This document shows positions 23,562-37,100 of a stretch of 64,000 nt of DNA, piece after piece (the stretch's first letter is position 1; every line of letters starts with the position of its first letter). A program made the position numbers and the translations under genes. Under the pieces are notes generated by a model that saw only the letters and a list, made by a program, of their open reading frames with translations, did not search any database and had not been told where the DNA came from. The stretch comes from Actinomucor elegans (lineage: Eukaryota > Mucoromycota > Mucoromycetes > Mucorales > Mucoraceae): NCBI GenBank assembly GCA_026027325.1, contig JAMSLZ010000006.1, positions 372,001 through 436,000 on the forward strand, in the 5' to 3' direction.

Positions 23562-26500
23562 TCCATGATGAAGTAATTCGGATTATATATGATATTATTA
23601 AAAAATTAAAGACGGCCCGAATCGGCCCGAATAAATAAACGATTGTGATTGGGGTAGAGTATCATTTGTGCATTTATAATGACAAATGGCTACAGTACTA
23701 AAACTCTGTATGATTTCTGGTTGATTCAGTAATTAAATTAAATGTAAAAGAAATATCATTAAACAGCTACTGCCGGCCAGTACCTTTAAAAATAATGAAA
23801 CCGAAGAAGTCTTAAAGTGACGATTCATTTAGTATTTAGTGTTTTTATTTGTCTCTTTTCTGATCATTTAGCTCATTTACTCATTCATTCCAGACTTTAT
23901 TACTGTCGCGCCAAAAAAGATATTTTTAATATGATAAATGTACCTTATTCAATGGTACTGGAAGAGAAGGAATTCATGAGATGAATACTGGCCAGCGCAA
24001 AAGTTTTCAAAATGAAAACAAAATAAGTTTACCGTATTAACATATACTGTTTTGTTAAATGTTCTAATTGATGCAGTAATCCATTCTGTACATGTACTAC
24101 TAATTGGATGCGGCATCGCACCGAGATCAATCAAGAGATCTATGTTAGAGCTTTTAACAGAAAAGTATTGACGGTTTCGCGAGATATCTAACTTACAATA
24201 AGTTTAAAGTAAGCGTGTATCTAGACGGTGCTCCACAATATCAAAATGCAAGCACTGCAAGTATTTAAGATTTCAGCTCATCTAATCTGACATTCAATAA
24301 CAACATAATATTTAAAAGATCTCAAGCTGCGCAGTATCTAAAGCTTGATCTTTTCTCTTTTATATCAATAAACAAACCGTACATTCAGCATTATAAAATT
24401 GTTATCATCCCTTTTTGTACTTATATTTTATATAGCCCTCATGAATATGTTGGTAGGATGAACTTGTTTCGTTTTCATTTTGAAGGTTTCTGTATTATGT
24501 AGTATCTTCTATATCAAAGTCTTGAATAGGCGGCGCCTATCATGCCCAAAAAAACTTATTTCTGATACTTCGATCGTTAAATCACCTATAAATTATGGAA
24601 TAACGAGTGAATAAATGGATCAAAACTATCAGAAGGGGTATATAATATAGTGGATTAGGTTGAGGTTAATGGCTCTCTTTTGTAATTAAATAGCTGTTAG
24701 CTACTTTGATTGCCTCTTTACAAGGTATGAAATATATTATTAATGAAAGTATAGGGACGGCTATTAAGAAACTTGTTTTACATTCCATCTATATATATAC
24801 ACACATAGCCCACCATAGACTATGAGCACTACTTTGCATAACATTACAGTAAAAAGTTTTTTAGCTAAAGACTCTTTGGTCAGACGATGGGGGTATTACT
24901 TGTGGGAATATAATAGTAATGTGTACATGCTCATTAGTTAGTATAGAGGCGATTATTACAATACAAAGCGAACAAAGGTACGTAACATAGATACAAAGTA
25001 AGTTTTATAAGATGTTTCTGATTACACGAGATACACCAAGATCATCCTACGTAATCAGCACATTATCCTCAACGGGCAGGCGATCACTTTATTATGACCA
25101 AGTACCAAATAGGATCGACACTGCCAAGCAACCCACAACAAAATCATGTTGGCTAAAAAAAAAGAAAAAAAAAAGAAAAAGAAAAGGTAGCCTAGTTCCA
25201 TAAAAGCTTTTTTGTGTTTCGTATTCATTTAAGGATTTTAAGGTTACAACAGCAAGTTGTCGGGATGCATATTTAATATGTAAATGCATTGCATTCAGGT
25301 GATAATCGAGCATCAAAGCTTTTTATAGCAATAGAATACACTAGTCGTATGAGAGTTCTTTATGGAAAGTCCCCCAGTCCTTTATATCTCTGAACTGTTC
25401 AGTCAATCTTGACTATTATTAGGATCAATATATATATACCTTAGAGGTATCTTTTCCGTGGTAAGTAAGCTCAGTTATAAGCAGTTTTATATGCAATATA
25501 TACTATCTGGAAGAGATGTGTAAAGTTTTGGCCGAGCGCCAGATCCGTAAATGCAAAACAATATAGAGTAAGGAAATAAAAAAATGGAGTGAGAAAACTA
25601 TCTGCTTTTGATAGAGCTACGGACTGGTGACTTTGTGCGATCTATGTGCATTCCCAGTTAACGAACTATCACTAACGCGGGAATAGGAAACATTGATGTA
25701 CCAGTGCTCGCGTAACCGCTTGACATTGCACGATAATAAGATCGAACTCAAGTTCCGCGAAATTATGTCTTATTCGGATATCTACGTTACTATTCTATAG
25801 CCTTTGCAATACGTGATGATTGTGTAATTGTATTCCTGAAAACGCAAGTGAAAAAGCGCGCCAAACGTATTATTCCACTGCTTATAAAATCATACAACAA
25901 CTGGGGGGTTTTTTTTTTCGATCATCAGAAGCTAATATTGATCATAAGCCAATTAGTCCTTCAACTCTTATGTAAAAGTATTCAAGCTAATATAAAGCCA
26001 CAACAGATGCAACATATGAATCATTAAGTTAATGTGACATTTAGCCCAGACCCTTCGAGGTCACTCAAGTTGCTAGATACGCCTTGTCAATTTCCTGAGT
26101 GGTCTTTACATGTTCAGAAATTAAAAAATAAAATAAAGATTATAGCCTGGAAGACAAATAATGCCATTTGGCACATAAGATACTTAATCAAAAACATAGG
26201 TAGCTCTATTTCCTTTCAGATAGTACATGTTTTTCAGAAAATAATGAAGAGGATATTGTTGAGGAAGGCAAAGACATTATACTCTCGGAACAGTATAATG
26301 TCGTTACATGTCAATATATAGCTATGAAAACCTATTTATAAAAGAATGAGTACCTTTTGACCTAAATATTTCCCCAAAAAAACCAAAATGCTATTATGGA
26401 CTGCTCTTGATATAGAAGTGATTGTATGATCTGAAGGATTTTTGTCACGGGTTTCATGGTGGTGGACGCAGTATGCAACCACTGGCATCCAATAGAAATG

Positions 26501-27768
26501 CGCTACCCGTATGTCAACAACAACAACAGAGCCATGGTTCATTTTTTTTTTTTTTTTTTTTTTTTTTATTAAAGGGTACTTCCGTTTGATAAAGGGTGCT
26601 AATGATATTGATTTTTTATTGTATCGTACTACTGGGATAGGAAATGCATTTTTCAGTATTTCGATAAGAAATTTGGACGCTAATAGGCATGGGTTAATTG
26701 GAATTGAATGAAGTATCAAGCCTAGTATAGTTTTCAAAAAAGATATTCTACCAAGGTAATGGATTATCACGCAAGATGCTTGAGCTTGCATTAGATAATA
26801 CAGACTAAATATAACATTATCAGCTATAAGCGGATCCCGAGTTCGGAAACTTTTTCCATGATAAATTAAAATTTTTATCATGAGACGGTTGCTTCTAAAG
26901 TTCAAGTTCGGTGTATTAGAGCGAACGTACAGAAAAAAAAAACAAGAATAGTGTAACTTCAGCAGTAATTCTTTTGAAAGCTTTCTTTTGTAATATTTTT
27001 TTTTAATACTATGGATATACATTAAATTTGCATCAACTCCTTGGGACATAGACTATCTCGCTTTGTCCGCACGTTAACTCCGCGTATTGTGTAATGAAAG
27101 ACAAGCGGAGTGCTTTGATCGTCCATAAAGCGATGGGCATTATAGTAAAACAAACAAAAAACGCTCGAGCCAGGCAGCCGCAAAAAAAAACAATAGATTA
27201 AACTTTTGCAAATGCTGCTATTGACTATGCCTTCGTTTCTTTTATTATTTAATGCCAAATACAGGATCACAGTAAACGACTATCGTAATGGAAATCGTGG
27301 CAGAGCATATTTAGAAAAAAAATGTAACATGCAATAATATCACGGGTCGAGGTCTCTGGGATAGTGGTGTACAGGTGCAAGGTAAAAAGCACTACTACAC
27401 AGGGGTCGGGGCCACCTAGTTTTTTGTCTATTATTACTGCTTTCAGTCATTGTCTAAGAAAAAGAGTGGATAATAAGATAGAAAGACATCTTTTTTTTTT
27501 CAAATACAGGTATTCCCGTGACCAAGCTTGTGATGTTGTGTTCAAATGGGGGGATCTTGTCCTTCTTTCACACCATGATGTGTTTGTGTTATGTGAAACA
27601 TCTGTTATCCAAAGATCAAAGAAAAGCCACTACTAACTATAAAAAAGCGCCAAGATTAGTCTTACTCGTTCTTCTTCCTTACTTCTTTATATATACACAC
27701 ACACACTATGAGTCTTACTCATCTTTTTGTCAAATCAAACCGTAATAAATCTCTCTCATCAGGCCTCA
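23562..27768. other. Gene-poor AT-rich region
   Basis: 4.2 kb without a convincing gene. A minus-oriented copy of the dispersed repeat lies at about 24070-24143 ('ccattctgtacatgtact', 'gcaccgagatcaatcaag'), and a possible weak one at about 26030-26065. There is a run of over 25 T near 26540-26567 and an AAG/A-rich tract near 25155-25186. The open frames (for example minus 26336-27049) look low-complexity and match nothing I know. Confidence 0.4.
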
Positions 27769-27924
27769 ATGTCTGCTCTGGTCGCGGTAAAAGCTATTGT
27801 CTCATCCATCGACGATATTTCGAGACATCTTGGTGTCCAGACTGCAGCCGTTCAAGTAGTAAGTACTGTACTATGGGCCGAGTGTATAATCTAAACATTT
27901 TTATTGTAGATCATTAAGCTCTAA
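27769..27924 (+). CDS. Possible 34-residue peptide gene with one intron
   Basis: Candidate micro-gene, too short for ordinary ORF calls. Exon 27769-27858 codes 30 residues beginning 'MSALVAVKAIVSSIDDISR' and ending 'GVQTAAVQV'. A 51-bp intron (27859-27909) has a consensus GTAAGT donor and TTGTAG acceptor; exon 27910-27924 adds 'IIKL' and a stop. A TATA-like 'tatatata' lies at 27689-27696, about 75-80 bp before the ATG, the same spacing as the histone genes. The peptide would be one amphipathic helix; no family is recognised. Against it: an earlier ATG at 27708 is in the same leader, in another frame. Confidence 0.4.
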
Positions 27925-30900
27925 AATATTAAGCTATTAAGCTATTTCAAAATATTTATTGAAACCAAAAACATGCAAAAAAAGAAAAAGCCCCCAAAAC
28001 ATTCCTCAAAAAAAAAAGCCATCTTAACTATTCTCGATTGTAAATGATACCATGTAATATGCCCATATCTTTTTTTTCTTTTATATTCGCTCAATCATGA
28101 TAGACTTATTGAAGCAACCCAAAGAAAACTAAAATAAAATAAAAATTATATATAAAGATCTATATGCCTTTAAAAAAAGATGACCAAGTAGTACAGTCTA
28201 AAGATGGGGGCTTGGATAGACATTCACAATAATAATAAATCTCTGGCGATCTGACCCACGTTTTTATATAATACCAGGCGAACCCTATGATCGCATGATA
28301 ACGCACAAACACCGCACAGGTACTACGTGTAACTGTAGTACATTTTAAAGAGCCTTGGAATCAATGTATAGCCATCCGTACCTTCTATAAGCGGAAAATA
28401 GCATCATTTGTGCTTCAATTGTAAAGTGACCTTATCGATTTATAATCTACAAGGTCTAGAAAACTGTCGGTTTCACGATGATTTGTTACAGCAGAAATTT
28501 TATACGAAAGGCAGTAATTGATCATATTTTGAATCCCAGTCAGCGTGTAACAGAAAGAGCTGCAATAAATGTAATACATTGTATAATAATGATGGATAAA
28601 AATGGCTAAAAGGAATATTGCTGGTTCCTATTCAATATGAATATACATACATACATATAAAACAGGTATATCATTGTAAAAAGAGTGATGGAAGTGAATT
28701 GGATTGTAGTACCAAATGTACTAGTTATATACAGAAGCACTGACTAAATTATGCATCTCTTTTTTAGATTCAAGATGGAAGATTTGTAATGTATCTTGTA
28801 CTTCATCTTTACATAATGTAAAACGTTTCATTATGCCATTAGACTGACAAGAATCATCCTAGACCAATCAGATATTCTTTAATGTCTAAGCCAGATGCAA
28901 GTATCACATATACAAGTCTGGGACTCTAAACGAGTCCACTGTGTCGCTTACTGTTTATCCAGAAAAAAAGAGCTTATCGATAGAACCATCATGGGATGTA
29001 TGCGTGTTCTGAAAAACTGTTACTCATCAACTCAAAACGCCGCTGTCATTGCCCATAAGCGCGTTTCTATGAGAATAATTGACAGGTGGTAACCAAAAAC
29101 CCAACTAATAGAAGAAGGCGCTAATTATTCTGATATTCCGGATCTTTCCTCAGAAACGCCATTGTCCTGTGCGTCAATTTAGGTCGTGAAACTGACAGCC
29201 GGCTCTCATTTCAGTCATACTTGAATACACTGCTATTTTTAGCTTACAGAACCTCATAAGATATGCAAGCACAGAAAAGATGAGAGGCGCTATTATTTGA
29301 TATAATCAATTCTTAAAGGGCTTACTTTCCAAATGCCGCTGCTCATTCTGAACATAAACCGCTCATCAGATGTGACATTAGACCAAGATTAAACAAGATC
29401 TTTTCCTCACTCGCTCTTTGTAACATTTGATGCTGCTGGTATACTGATACATTGATTTTATTGGCTAATGGCACTAAACATGTTCCTATTATCACCATAT
29501 TATTATTTGATAAAAATCCTATACGAATAGAAATGCGTTAATATTATCTGGTAGTAACGAAGTATTAGGAAACTTCTGAAAACGTAATACCTTTTTTTTT
29601 CTCTCATTTTAAAGCAAAATTTTGCTTTTTATGTCCTCATAGACCGTATATCATTCAAAAAGAATCCAATGGTCTACATATTCTATTATAATAGTCGAAT
29701 GCTAGTATGCATGTATCATCTTTTATATTGTAACTCCCTGTCCAAAATCACGTTTTGTTTGTTATAGCCTATGCTAAGAATAAGCTGCTATATCCGACAA
29801 AAGTTTCTTCAATTTTAAACGCAAAGTAATACATGCTATATAAGCAGAATGAAGTATCTCAAAAAAAGGATACACTAAAATTTACTTGTAAAAAGGTAGA
29901 AGTCACGCATTATTATAAACATAAGTGAGTTTTAGACACAAAGTTTTAATATACTAATAAGTTCTAATATTATACGTTTTTGACGTCTTTTCGTTCTGAT
30001 CAGTGATATTTTAGTTCGTGAGATTGTTGGCATAAGCATATGTCGCATGACAACTAGGAAAACGAAAGATTTTATATAGTCTTAATGTATAATAAGTGAT
30101 GAAGATGTGATATATATATATATATATTTGAATGTATTGTAAAAATATAAAACATAATAAATTACATATATAAATTATTAGTTGCCTTCTCCTATTTGAT
30201 TCATATTTTCCAAGCCTATCAAAGTACAATGGTGATTGATTCGATAGCCAACACTAAAGAGACAATGCTTAGTAAATATCAAGATGTTATTATTAATGGT
30301 CGATATTCTACAAGCAAGGCACCATTCAATCGTTTTCTTTTTCTTGGTATTGCTGGAAAAAGCTGGTAGTTATCCTCGCATAAACTGATGTAATCTTTGT
30401 TTAAGTTTGGCTACTAGGGGGAAACCATCATGGTAAGAAAAAGAAAGGAAAAAGGACATACATTTACGCCTTAAAATGCAAAAAACACAGTGACATTATG
30501 AAACGCGCATCTCAAATATTTCAATATCATCAAAAAGTGATGAAGTAATTCTACGACTGCACCATCATCATTATAGTATTGTAATGTTTTTAACACAGCA
30601 CCATTATTATCATATATCGCATTTCCATACCGCACTATATGTAGTACTATGTGTAATATACAGCCCTGCAATACGTAGAGTATTACCGTAGGTATTGTAG
30701 TCCTCAAATATGTTTAGTATTGCAGGTACAGAATATCCCGTGTAATATATGTTCGGGAAATGCGAGGTAGTAACGTCACTAGTATTGCGGCCTTCAATAT
30801 ACGTACAATACTACCGATGTTCACAGGTTATTGCATTGATATTACGAGATGTAATATTACAATTTATTTCCAGTAGTACACTATGAGGTGACTTCGATCT

Positions 30901-33098
30901 CTATTGATTGTCGGCGGTTGAACTAATGCGCTTCTTTAGAACCTTGACTAAAAACCTGGATTTCCTTTTAGATAACAAGTAAATGTAAGTAGACATGTAA
31001 TGTTTTTAATCAAATAAGCGTGGAATTCAATGAAAAATCTAAAGATATCAAGATAATTTGATATTTTCATAAACTGATGGAGTTATTATCAATAAAGGAA
31101 GGCTTCTGAGACTTTTATTATAAGAGTACAACCGTAATTCGAGCATTTTTGTATCACTAATAAAAACATCAAAAAAAATAATAATTATACATACACATTC
31201 TCTTATACTTCACCTACAAGAATTATAAATAATGCTTCGAAAAACTTTCTTTGCGCTCCATCCCAAAAAAAAGTGAATGTGGAAAATTTGGAATTAAGAA
31301 CTTTTTTCTCAGAAATCATCAATTCTTAATATCTTTGAATCTCTTGTCAGCCAATTCAAATTGAATGTCACATCTGATAGCTCACAAATGTTTAAAAAAA
31401 TAAAATGCTGCATTTAATAAGCTATAATGAGCATATTATGTTTTATATATGCGTTATAATTGCGTGAATTTCATGTAGTATAAATGTAATGACGTGTAGA
31501 TCTCTCAACCGATCTCAGTTTAACATGTCATCTGATAACAAATATATATTCATGACGCAGCGCTACATCTACTAGAACTGTTATTTATCAGGATTACAAT
31601 AGATATACGTATGAATTAAAGGTTAGAAGCAAACCCAGAATTTCATATAAACTAGATATATAGATCTATAAATTTTTTGCTTAAATTCGATCAAATAACT
31701 GTTGTATTGAATAGATATTCCATGTTCAGAGAGAGCTAATAAGTCCACTTAAACCCTATTTAAACAATAATAATCAAAATTGCTTCACTTGAATCTAGAG
31801 AAGAAGAGACCATTGCATTGTTAGTCTCTAGCACGTCTCCATCAAACTTGCATAAACTACATTTGTCAGACTTGAAATCTCCCTCTCCCCCCCTTTTTTT
31901 TTGCCATGTTCATATTAAAATTACATTTCTGTAAGAGAATAGCTTTAGCAGCTTCTCAACTTATTGATGGCTGCTCGGGTAGTTTTACGAGATTAGAAAT
32001 TATTTTTCTGTATTTAGGTTAGCCATACTGGTTGTTTGCATTATAAGTTTGTTTCCTTGAAAAAAAAAACAAGTTATTTTGACCGCTATGATGGTTGATC
32101 GATTAGTTAAATTATTGTGTATTATGGCGTTTTGAAGAGTCAGTTAGAAAAATTCTGCAAATAGGACTAATATTCATTCAATTGATTTGCGTCAAGGATC
32201 ACTTCTTAAAAGTTTACATATGAAGCATAGCATTTGCCGTGACCGGAAAAGGTTATATAAATATCAGTAAACGCGTTTTAAGCAAGATAAACGCCCTATT
32301 TGGATTCGAACAACGAATATCGTAGCTTTCTTAATCCTTTACTAACTATGCCTATCAGCGGTACTAGCTGATACAAGCTACCACTTAATCACTGATACAA
32401 TGGGCCAAAGGCATATACAACAAATCTACAAGTTTTTTTTTTCAGTAGGTCACAGGCTCGTTGATAATCTTGCAACAGCAAGGAACGCCTCTCAGGGCCA
32501 CTTGCATATTCGTGAGAAAGTTATTCAAAAAGCAGATAGTGTAGAGTTGCATTATTATACTTGTAAAAGTTCAAGTAAAAGGTAAAGAGCTATCATTTCA
32601 AAACGCTCAAATACGATCGATGTAATCTTAGGCTAGGTCTAAAACTAGTCGCCTTATGATTCACATTACTCCTTCTAAAGCGTAATCAATCATTAGACGG
32701 CTCTGTACCGTACACTACTGCAGAAGGATTAGATTGTTTTACCTTGATCGGAGCACACAAGGAACCTCAGAATTGGGGAAAAGAAATCCCGCCTCAAACA
32801 GAAAAAGTTGTCCAATAACAACGGTTTATTTATTGAGTCACAGCCACTCTCATGCGTTTATGGTCGGATCTACAAATTGACAGGCAACCAAGGCAACTGA
32901 GTCACCAGGCGATTTGGCAGTGTTTTAGTTAAAGATTAACCAATCGTTTGTTACGAGTGATTGAGTCAGGATAAATGCAAATATTTACTTTATAATGGAT
33001 CCATTAAGGATGGAGAGTGTTTTCTTCTTTTTTTTTTTCCTTTCAACTTTCTACTTACATTTCATTTACTTCTTCAAGTAATATAACTCATTACATAA
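27925..33098. other. Gene-poor region with several repeat copies
   Basis: 5.2 kb with no convincing gene. Copies of the dispersed repeat: 29335-29402 (minus), 31338-31385 (plus, partial) and 31497-31575 (plus). The minus/plus order of the first and last matches the arm order of the 16-kb foldback element. A patch at 30480-30870 is dense in 'agtattg' / 'caatact' words. A CT-rich leader precedes LEU1 (33020-33050). Confidence 0.45.
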
Positions 33099-35342
33099 AT
33101 GGCTCGCACACTCTATGATAAAGTCTGGGATGATCATGTTATTGATCAACAAGAAGATGGTACCTGTTTAATTTATATTGATAGACATCTTGTACACGAA
33201 GTCACTAGTCCTCAAGCTTTCGAGGGTCTTCGTAACGCTGGCCGTCCTGTGCGCAGACCTGATTGCACGCTCGCTACTGTCGATCATAACATTCCTACAA
33301 CTACAAGAAAGAACTTCAAGAGCATCAGCTCTTTTATCAAGGAAGCAGATTCAAGAACTCAGTGTGAGACTCTGGAACAAAACATTGAAGCTTTTGGTCT
33401 CACTTACTTTGGTATGGAGGATAGCCGTCAAGGTATTGTGCATGTTATTGGTCCTGAGCAAGGTTTTACTCTTCCTGCTACCACTGTCGTATGCGGTGAT
33501 TCACATACTTCAACTCACGGTGCTTTCGGCGCTCTTGCATTTGGTATTGGTACCTCTGAAGTAGAGCATGTCCTTGCTACTCAAACACTTCTTCAAAAGA
33601 AATCCAAGAATATGCGTATTCGAGTCCAAGGTCAAGCTCCACCCGGCGTCACTTCAAAAGATATCGTTTTGCATATCATTGGTGTGATTGGTACTGCGGG
33701 TGGTACTGGTTGTGTCATTGAATTCTGTGGTGATACTATTGCTGCCTTATCAATGGAATCCAGAATGTCTATCTGTAACATGTCTATTGAAGCTGGCGCT
33801 CGTGCTGGTATGGTTGCTCCAGATGAAATTACTTTTGAATATCTTCGTGACAAGCCTCTTGCCCCCAAAGGCGCTGATTGGGATCGTGCTATCAAATATT
33901 GGAAGTCTCTCCGTTCAGATCCTGAAGCCAAATATGACATCAATGTAGAAATCAATGCTGCTGATATTGCTCCTACCTTAACTTGGGGTACCAGTCCTCA
34001 AGACGTTGTTGCTATCACTGGAAACACACCTGATCCTGCAACTATTGCCGATCCCAGCCGTCGTGCTGCCGTTGAACGTGCTCTTGAATATATTGGCATT
34101 GCTCCCAACACACCCATGGAGGGCGTGAAGGTGGATAAGGTATTTATCGGTAGTTGTACCAACTCTCGTATTGAGGATCTTCGAGCTGCTGCTGCAGTGG
34201 TGAAGGGTAAGCGTGCTGCTGAATGGGTTGATGCTATGGTCGTTCCTGGTTCAGGTTTGGTTAAAAAACAAGCAGAGCGTGAGGGATTGGACAAGATCTT
34301 TACTGATGCTGGCTTTGACTGGAGAGAAGCTGGTTGCTCCATGTGTCTCGGTATGAATCCTGATCAATTGAAGCCTGGAGAACGTTGTGCTTCTACATCT
34401 AACCGTAACTTTGAGGGCCGTCAAGGTGCTGGCGGTCGCACCCATCTTGTCAGCCCTGCCATGGCTGCTGCTGCTGGTATCAAGGGCTGTCTTACAGATG
34501 TTCGTAATATGGAAATTGCTGAAATTCCCGGTACTCCCAAACAAAGTCCTCGTCAAGAAGTCGTTGCTGAATTTGATACTAGCGCCGATGAAACTACAAG
34601 CAGCTCTAATGAATCATCGCCTGTGACTACTCCCGTCAATACTGCTTCTACTGGTGCCGCTGGTATGCCTCAGTTCACAACTCTCAAAGGTTATGCTGCT
34701 CCTCTTGATATCTCCAATGTCGATACTGACATGATTATTCCCAAGCAATTCCTCAAGACCATCAAACGTACTGGTCTCGGCAGTGCTCTCTTCTATGCCC
34801 TTCGTTTCGATCCTAGCACCGGTGCTGAAAACCCCAACTTTGTTCTTAACCAAGAACCTTACCGTCAAGCACGTATTTTAGTGTGTACTGGCCCTAACTT
34901 TGGCTGTGGCAGTTCGCGTGAGCATGCTCCTTGGGCTTTCAACGATTTTGGTATCCGCTGTATTCTTGCACCAAGCTTTGCTGATATCTTTTATAACAAT
35001 TGTTTCAAGAATGGTATGCTTCCTATCGTACTCCCACAATATCAACTCGAGGCAATTGCTGCTGAAGCCAAGAAGGGTAGCGAAGTAGAGATTGATCTTG
35101 TCAACCAAGTGGTACGCTATGCTGGAAACGAAGTCCCATTTGAAGTAGAAGCTTTCCGTAAGCATTGCCTTGTTAATGGTCTCGATGATATTGGATTGAC
35201 TATGCAAAAGGCTGACAAGATTGCCGAGTTTGAAATCAAGCGCACTGAATCATGGCCTTGGTTGAATGGTAAGGGCTACAAGGGCAAAGCTACAAAGCTC
35301 GAAATCAATGGCGGACAAAAGAAGGCCAAGCTTGATTGGTAA
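33099..35342 (+). CDS. LEU1: 3-isopropylmalate dehydratase (isopropylmalate isomerase)
   Basis: Second step of leucine biosynthesis: converts 2-isopropylmalate to 3-isopropylmalate with a 4Fe-4S cluster. Intronless, 747 aa, the usual size of the fungal single-chain enzyme. The N-terminal half is LeuC-like: '[19 protein letters not shown]' with the first cluster cysteine region, then '[13 protein letters not shown]' and '[12 protein letters not shown]' with the remaining cluster ligands. A Ser/Thr-rich linker (around residues 488-520) leads to a LeuD-like swivel domain with '[12 protein letters not shown]', '[19 protein letters not shown]' and '[17 protein letters not shown]'. The lack of introns in so long a gene is unusual for this window. 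The smoother, GC-richer codon use suggests strong expression. Confidence 0.98.
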   Translation: MARTLYDKVWDDHVIDQQEDGTCLIYIDRHLVHEVTSPQAFEGLRNAGRPVRRPDCTLATVDHNIPTTTRKNFKSISSFIKEADSRTQCETLEQNIEAFGLTYFGMEDSRQGIVHVIGPEQGFTLPATTVVCGDSHTSTHGAFGALAFGIGTSEVEHVLATQTLLQKKSKNMRIRVQGQAPPGVTSKDIVLHIIGVIGTAGGTGCVIEFCGDTIAALSMESRMSICNMSIEAGARAGMVAPDEITFEYLRDKPLAPKGADWDRAIKYWKSLRSDPEAKYDINVEINAADIAPTLTWGTSPQDVVAITGNTPDPATIADPSRRAAVERALEYIGIAPNTPMEGVKVDKVFIGSCTNSRIEDLRAAAAVVKGKRAAEWVDAMVVPGSGLVKKQAEREGLDKIFTDAGFDWREAGCSMCLGMNPDQLKPGERCASTSNRNFEGRQGAGGRTHLVSPAMAAAAGIKGCLTDVRNMEIAEIPGTPKQSPRQEVVAEFDTSADETTSSSNESSPVTTPVNTASTGAAGMPQFTTLKGYAAPLDISNVDTDMIIPKQFLKTIKRTGLGSALFYALRFDPSTGAENPNFVLNQEPYRQARILVCTGPNFGCGSSREHAPWAFNDFGIRCILAPSFADIFYNNCFKNGMLPIVLPQYQLEAIAAEAKKGSEVEIDLVNQVVRYAGNEVPFEVEAFRKHCLVNGLDDIGLTMQKADKIAEFEIKRTESWPWLNGKGYKGKATKLEINGGQKKAKLDW

Positions 35343-35702
35343 TTTAGTTATTATGCTAGTAATAAAGCTATCTCTTTTTATTGTATATTTCTTCATCTAT
35401 AAACCCTCACAAAAAGTCTACCTTTTACATATAAACTGCATTACTATATCATATTCTTTTATTATACTGCTTTTTAATAATAAAATATAATACAAAAGCA
35501 AATATTACAATTGTCATGACTTGAATACGCTTACCCTTTTAGCTCGATGTGTATTTTCTCTTGTTCTACAAAGAGCAGCTCTACAAAAGAGAACAATTAT
35601 GCGGACTTTTAAATATCTGATTCAACCGATCTTTTTTTTTTCTTGATTAATTACCGGTAGTTTCGTTTGTTCTTGCTTTTACCCCAAGATTCGAATCATA
35701 GA
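35343..35702. other. Spacer between LEU1 and G-gamma
   Basis: 360 bp holding the LEU1 3' end (A/T-rich, 'aataataaaatata' near 35477) and the promoter of the G-gamma gene, with a T run at 35632-35640. No other feature seen. Confidence 0.4.
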
Positions 35703-36037
35703 ATGCCAAATACTTATACCCAAATGTCAACTAAGAAATCTTACAACATATCCGAGGCAAAGTTGAAAAGAATATTGGAGTATAATGAACGATTGCGAGA
35801 ACAATTAGAATTATCTCGCATCCCAGTCTCAAAGGCTTCTGCAAGGTAAATTGAAAATAAAAGACATTTCAGTAGTAATGTTTAATGATGTCCTTTAATA
35901 GTTTAGTTGACTATTGTAATGCGACCAAAGATCCACTTCTTCCTTCAATATGGGGACCAGTTAGTAAAGAGGATGATCCTTTTGCGCCGGCCGCAGGAGG
36001 AAGTGGTGGCAATGGCGGCTGCTGTATAGTCATGTAA
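35703..36037 (+). CDS. Heterotrimeric G-protein gamma subunit
   Basis: Partner of G-beta in receptor signalling at the plasma membrane. Two exons, 35703-35845 and 35902-36037 (56-bp intron), 92 aa, the usual fungal size. 'SEAKLKRILEYNERLREQLE' is the N-terminal coiled-coil helix that packs on G-beta. 'DPLLPSIWGPVSKEDDPF' resembles the conserved fungal G-gamma segment. It ends 'GGCCIVM': CIVM is a CaaX box predicted to be farnesylated, and the preceding Cys can be palmitoylated. A second ATG at 35724 would shorten the protein by seven residues; the first is taken. Confidence 0.93.
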
Positions 36038-37100
36038 AATTTCATTATGAAACTTTTTTTTTCTTATTGGATTAGATATATCAATAGTCCGAAGTAAAAC
36101 ATTTACTTTATGGATAACTTAACTATTCTAATCGCTTGCAGTGTTGTATATTGCTATCCTATCTCTTTCTTCCTTTCTTTCTACTTTTCCTTAATTTCTT
36201 AATGAATTATATTTAATTGCTACTTACAATTCCGAATTATCAAACTTACCTTTTCTTTCTAACTAATTATTGTAAATAAACAGTATAATAACTGCTAAAA
36301 TCTTGCATATCCCCCTCAAGAGATTTCCATTCATCAAAGCATATATAGAAGGAGCTCTAATATTTCATCGTTTAATTTCCGTCATCCAATGAATTCAATA
36401 GTTGTGCAAGATGTATCTGTAATAGACTCCGACTACGCAAACCACTTGCGCAGTACAGGTAAATCACTTTTGGTATATTCGATGCGTAGCAACCAGAAAG
36501 TCTTTAGCTTATAAATTAACATATTATGAATAATCTGCAGTATTTAGAAATAGTATAAATATCCTCCAAGTTTTCATGAATAAAGAATTATCCTAATATA
36601 CAAAAACATAATTTACTATAAACTGCTAATCGATTACTTAATCGGACCTCAGATATTACAGTATCTTCAAAAACCACTAAAAATTATTTTCAGCTAAAAT
36701 GCCTTTTTCTATAGGACAAAAACAACATAATTATTAAAGCTAAAATCAAAGTGTATGAAATCATTACTTTAATATTATAAAATCAACATCAAAAAAAGTT
36801 ACATATAGCTCAAATATAACTCTGAATTCTTAAATCGCATAATGTTTTTTTTTCTTTCAATATGAAATATAGACAAAGGATTTTCTAATAGATATAGTTA
36901 CATGTACATTTTTATTTATGAAAAATTTCTGCATCAATGGATTCTCTCTGCGCATATAGTTTCCAATACCCGCAATCCAATCAGCGTACCCTAATTAAAA
37001 CACAGCTCAAACCTGAGGTTTTTATCTGGATTACAGTTTTCCGGCATGCTCTTTTCTTGTTTGCCAAGAGGAGCTTGATACATATCAACAAAATACTAAC
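36038..37100. other. Intergenic, no gene recognised
   Basis: 1.06 kb, very AT-rich with T/C runs just after the G-gamma gene. No repeat copy, RNA gene or coding sequence seen. The last 60 bp before 37101 form the leader of the next gene. Confidence 0.4.

Noticed and set aside
26336..27049. 237-codon minus-strand open frame
   Set aside because: It includes a poly-Lys run that is just the long T tract, and the rest has no recognisable pattern. Its first codon is not a convincing start.
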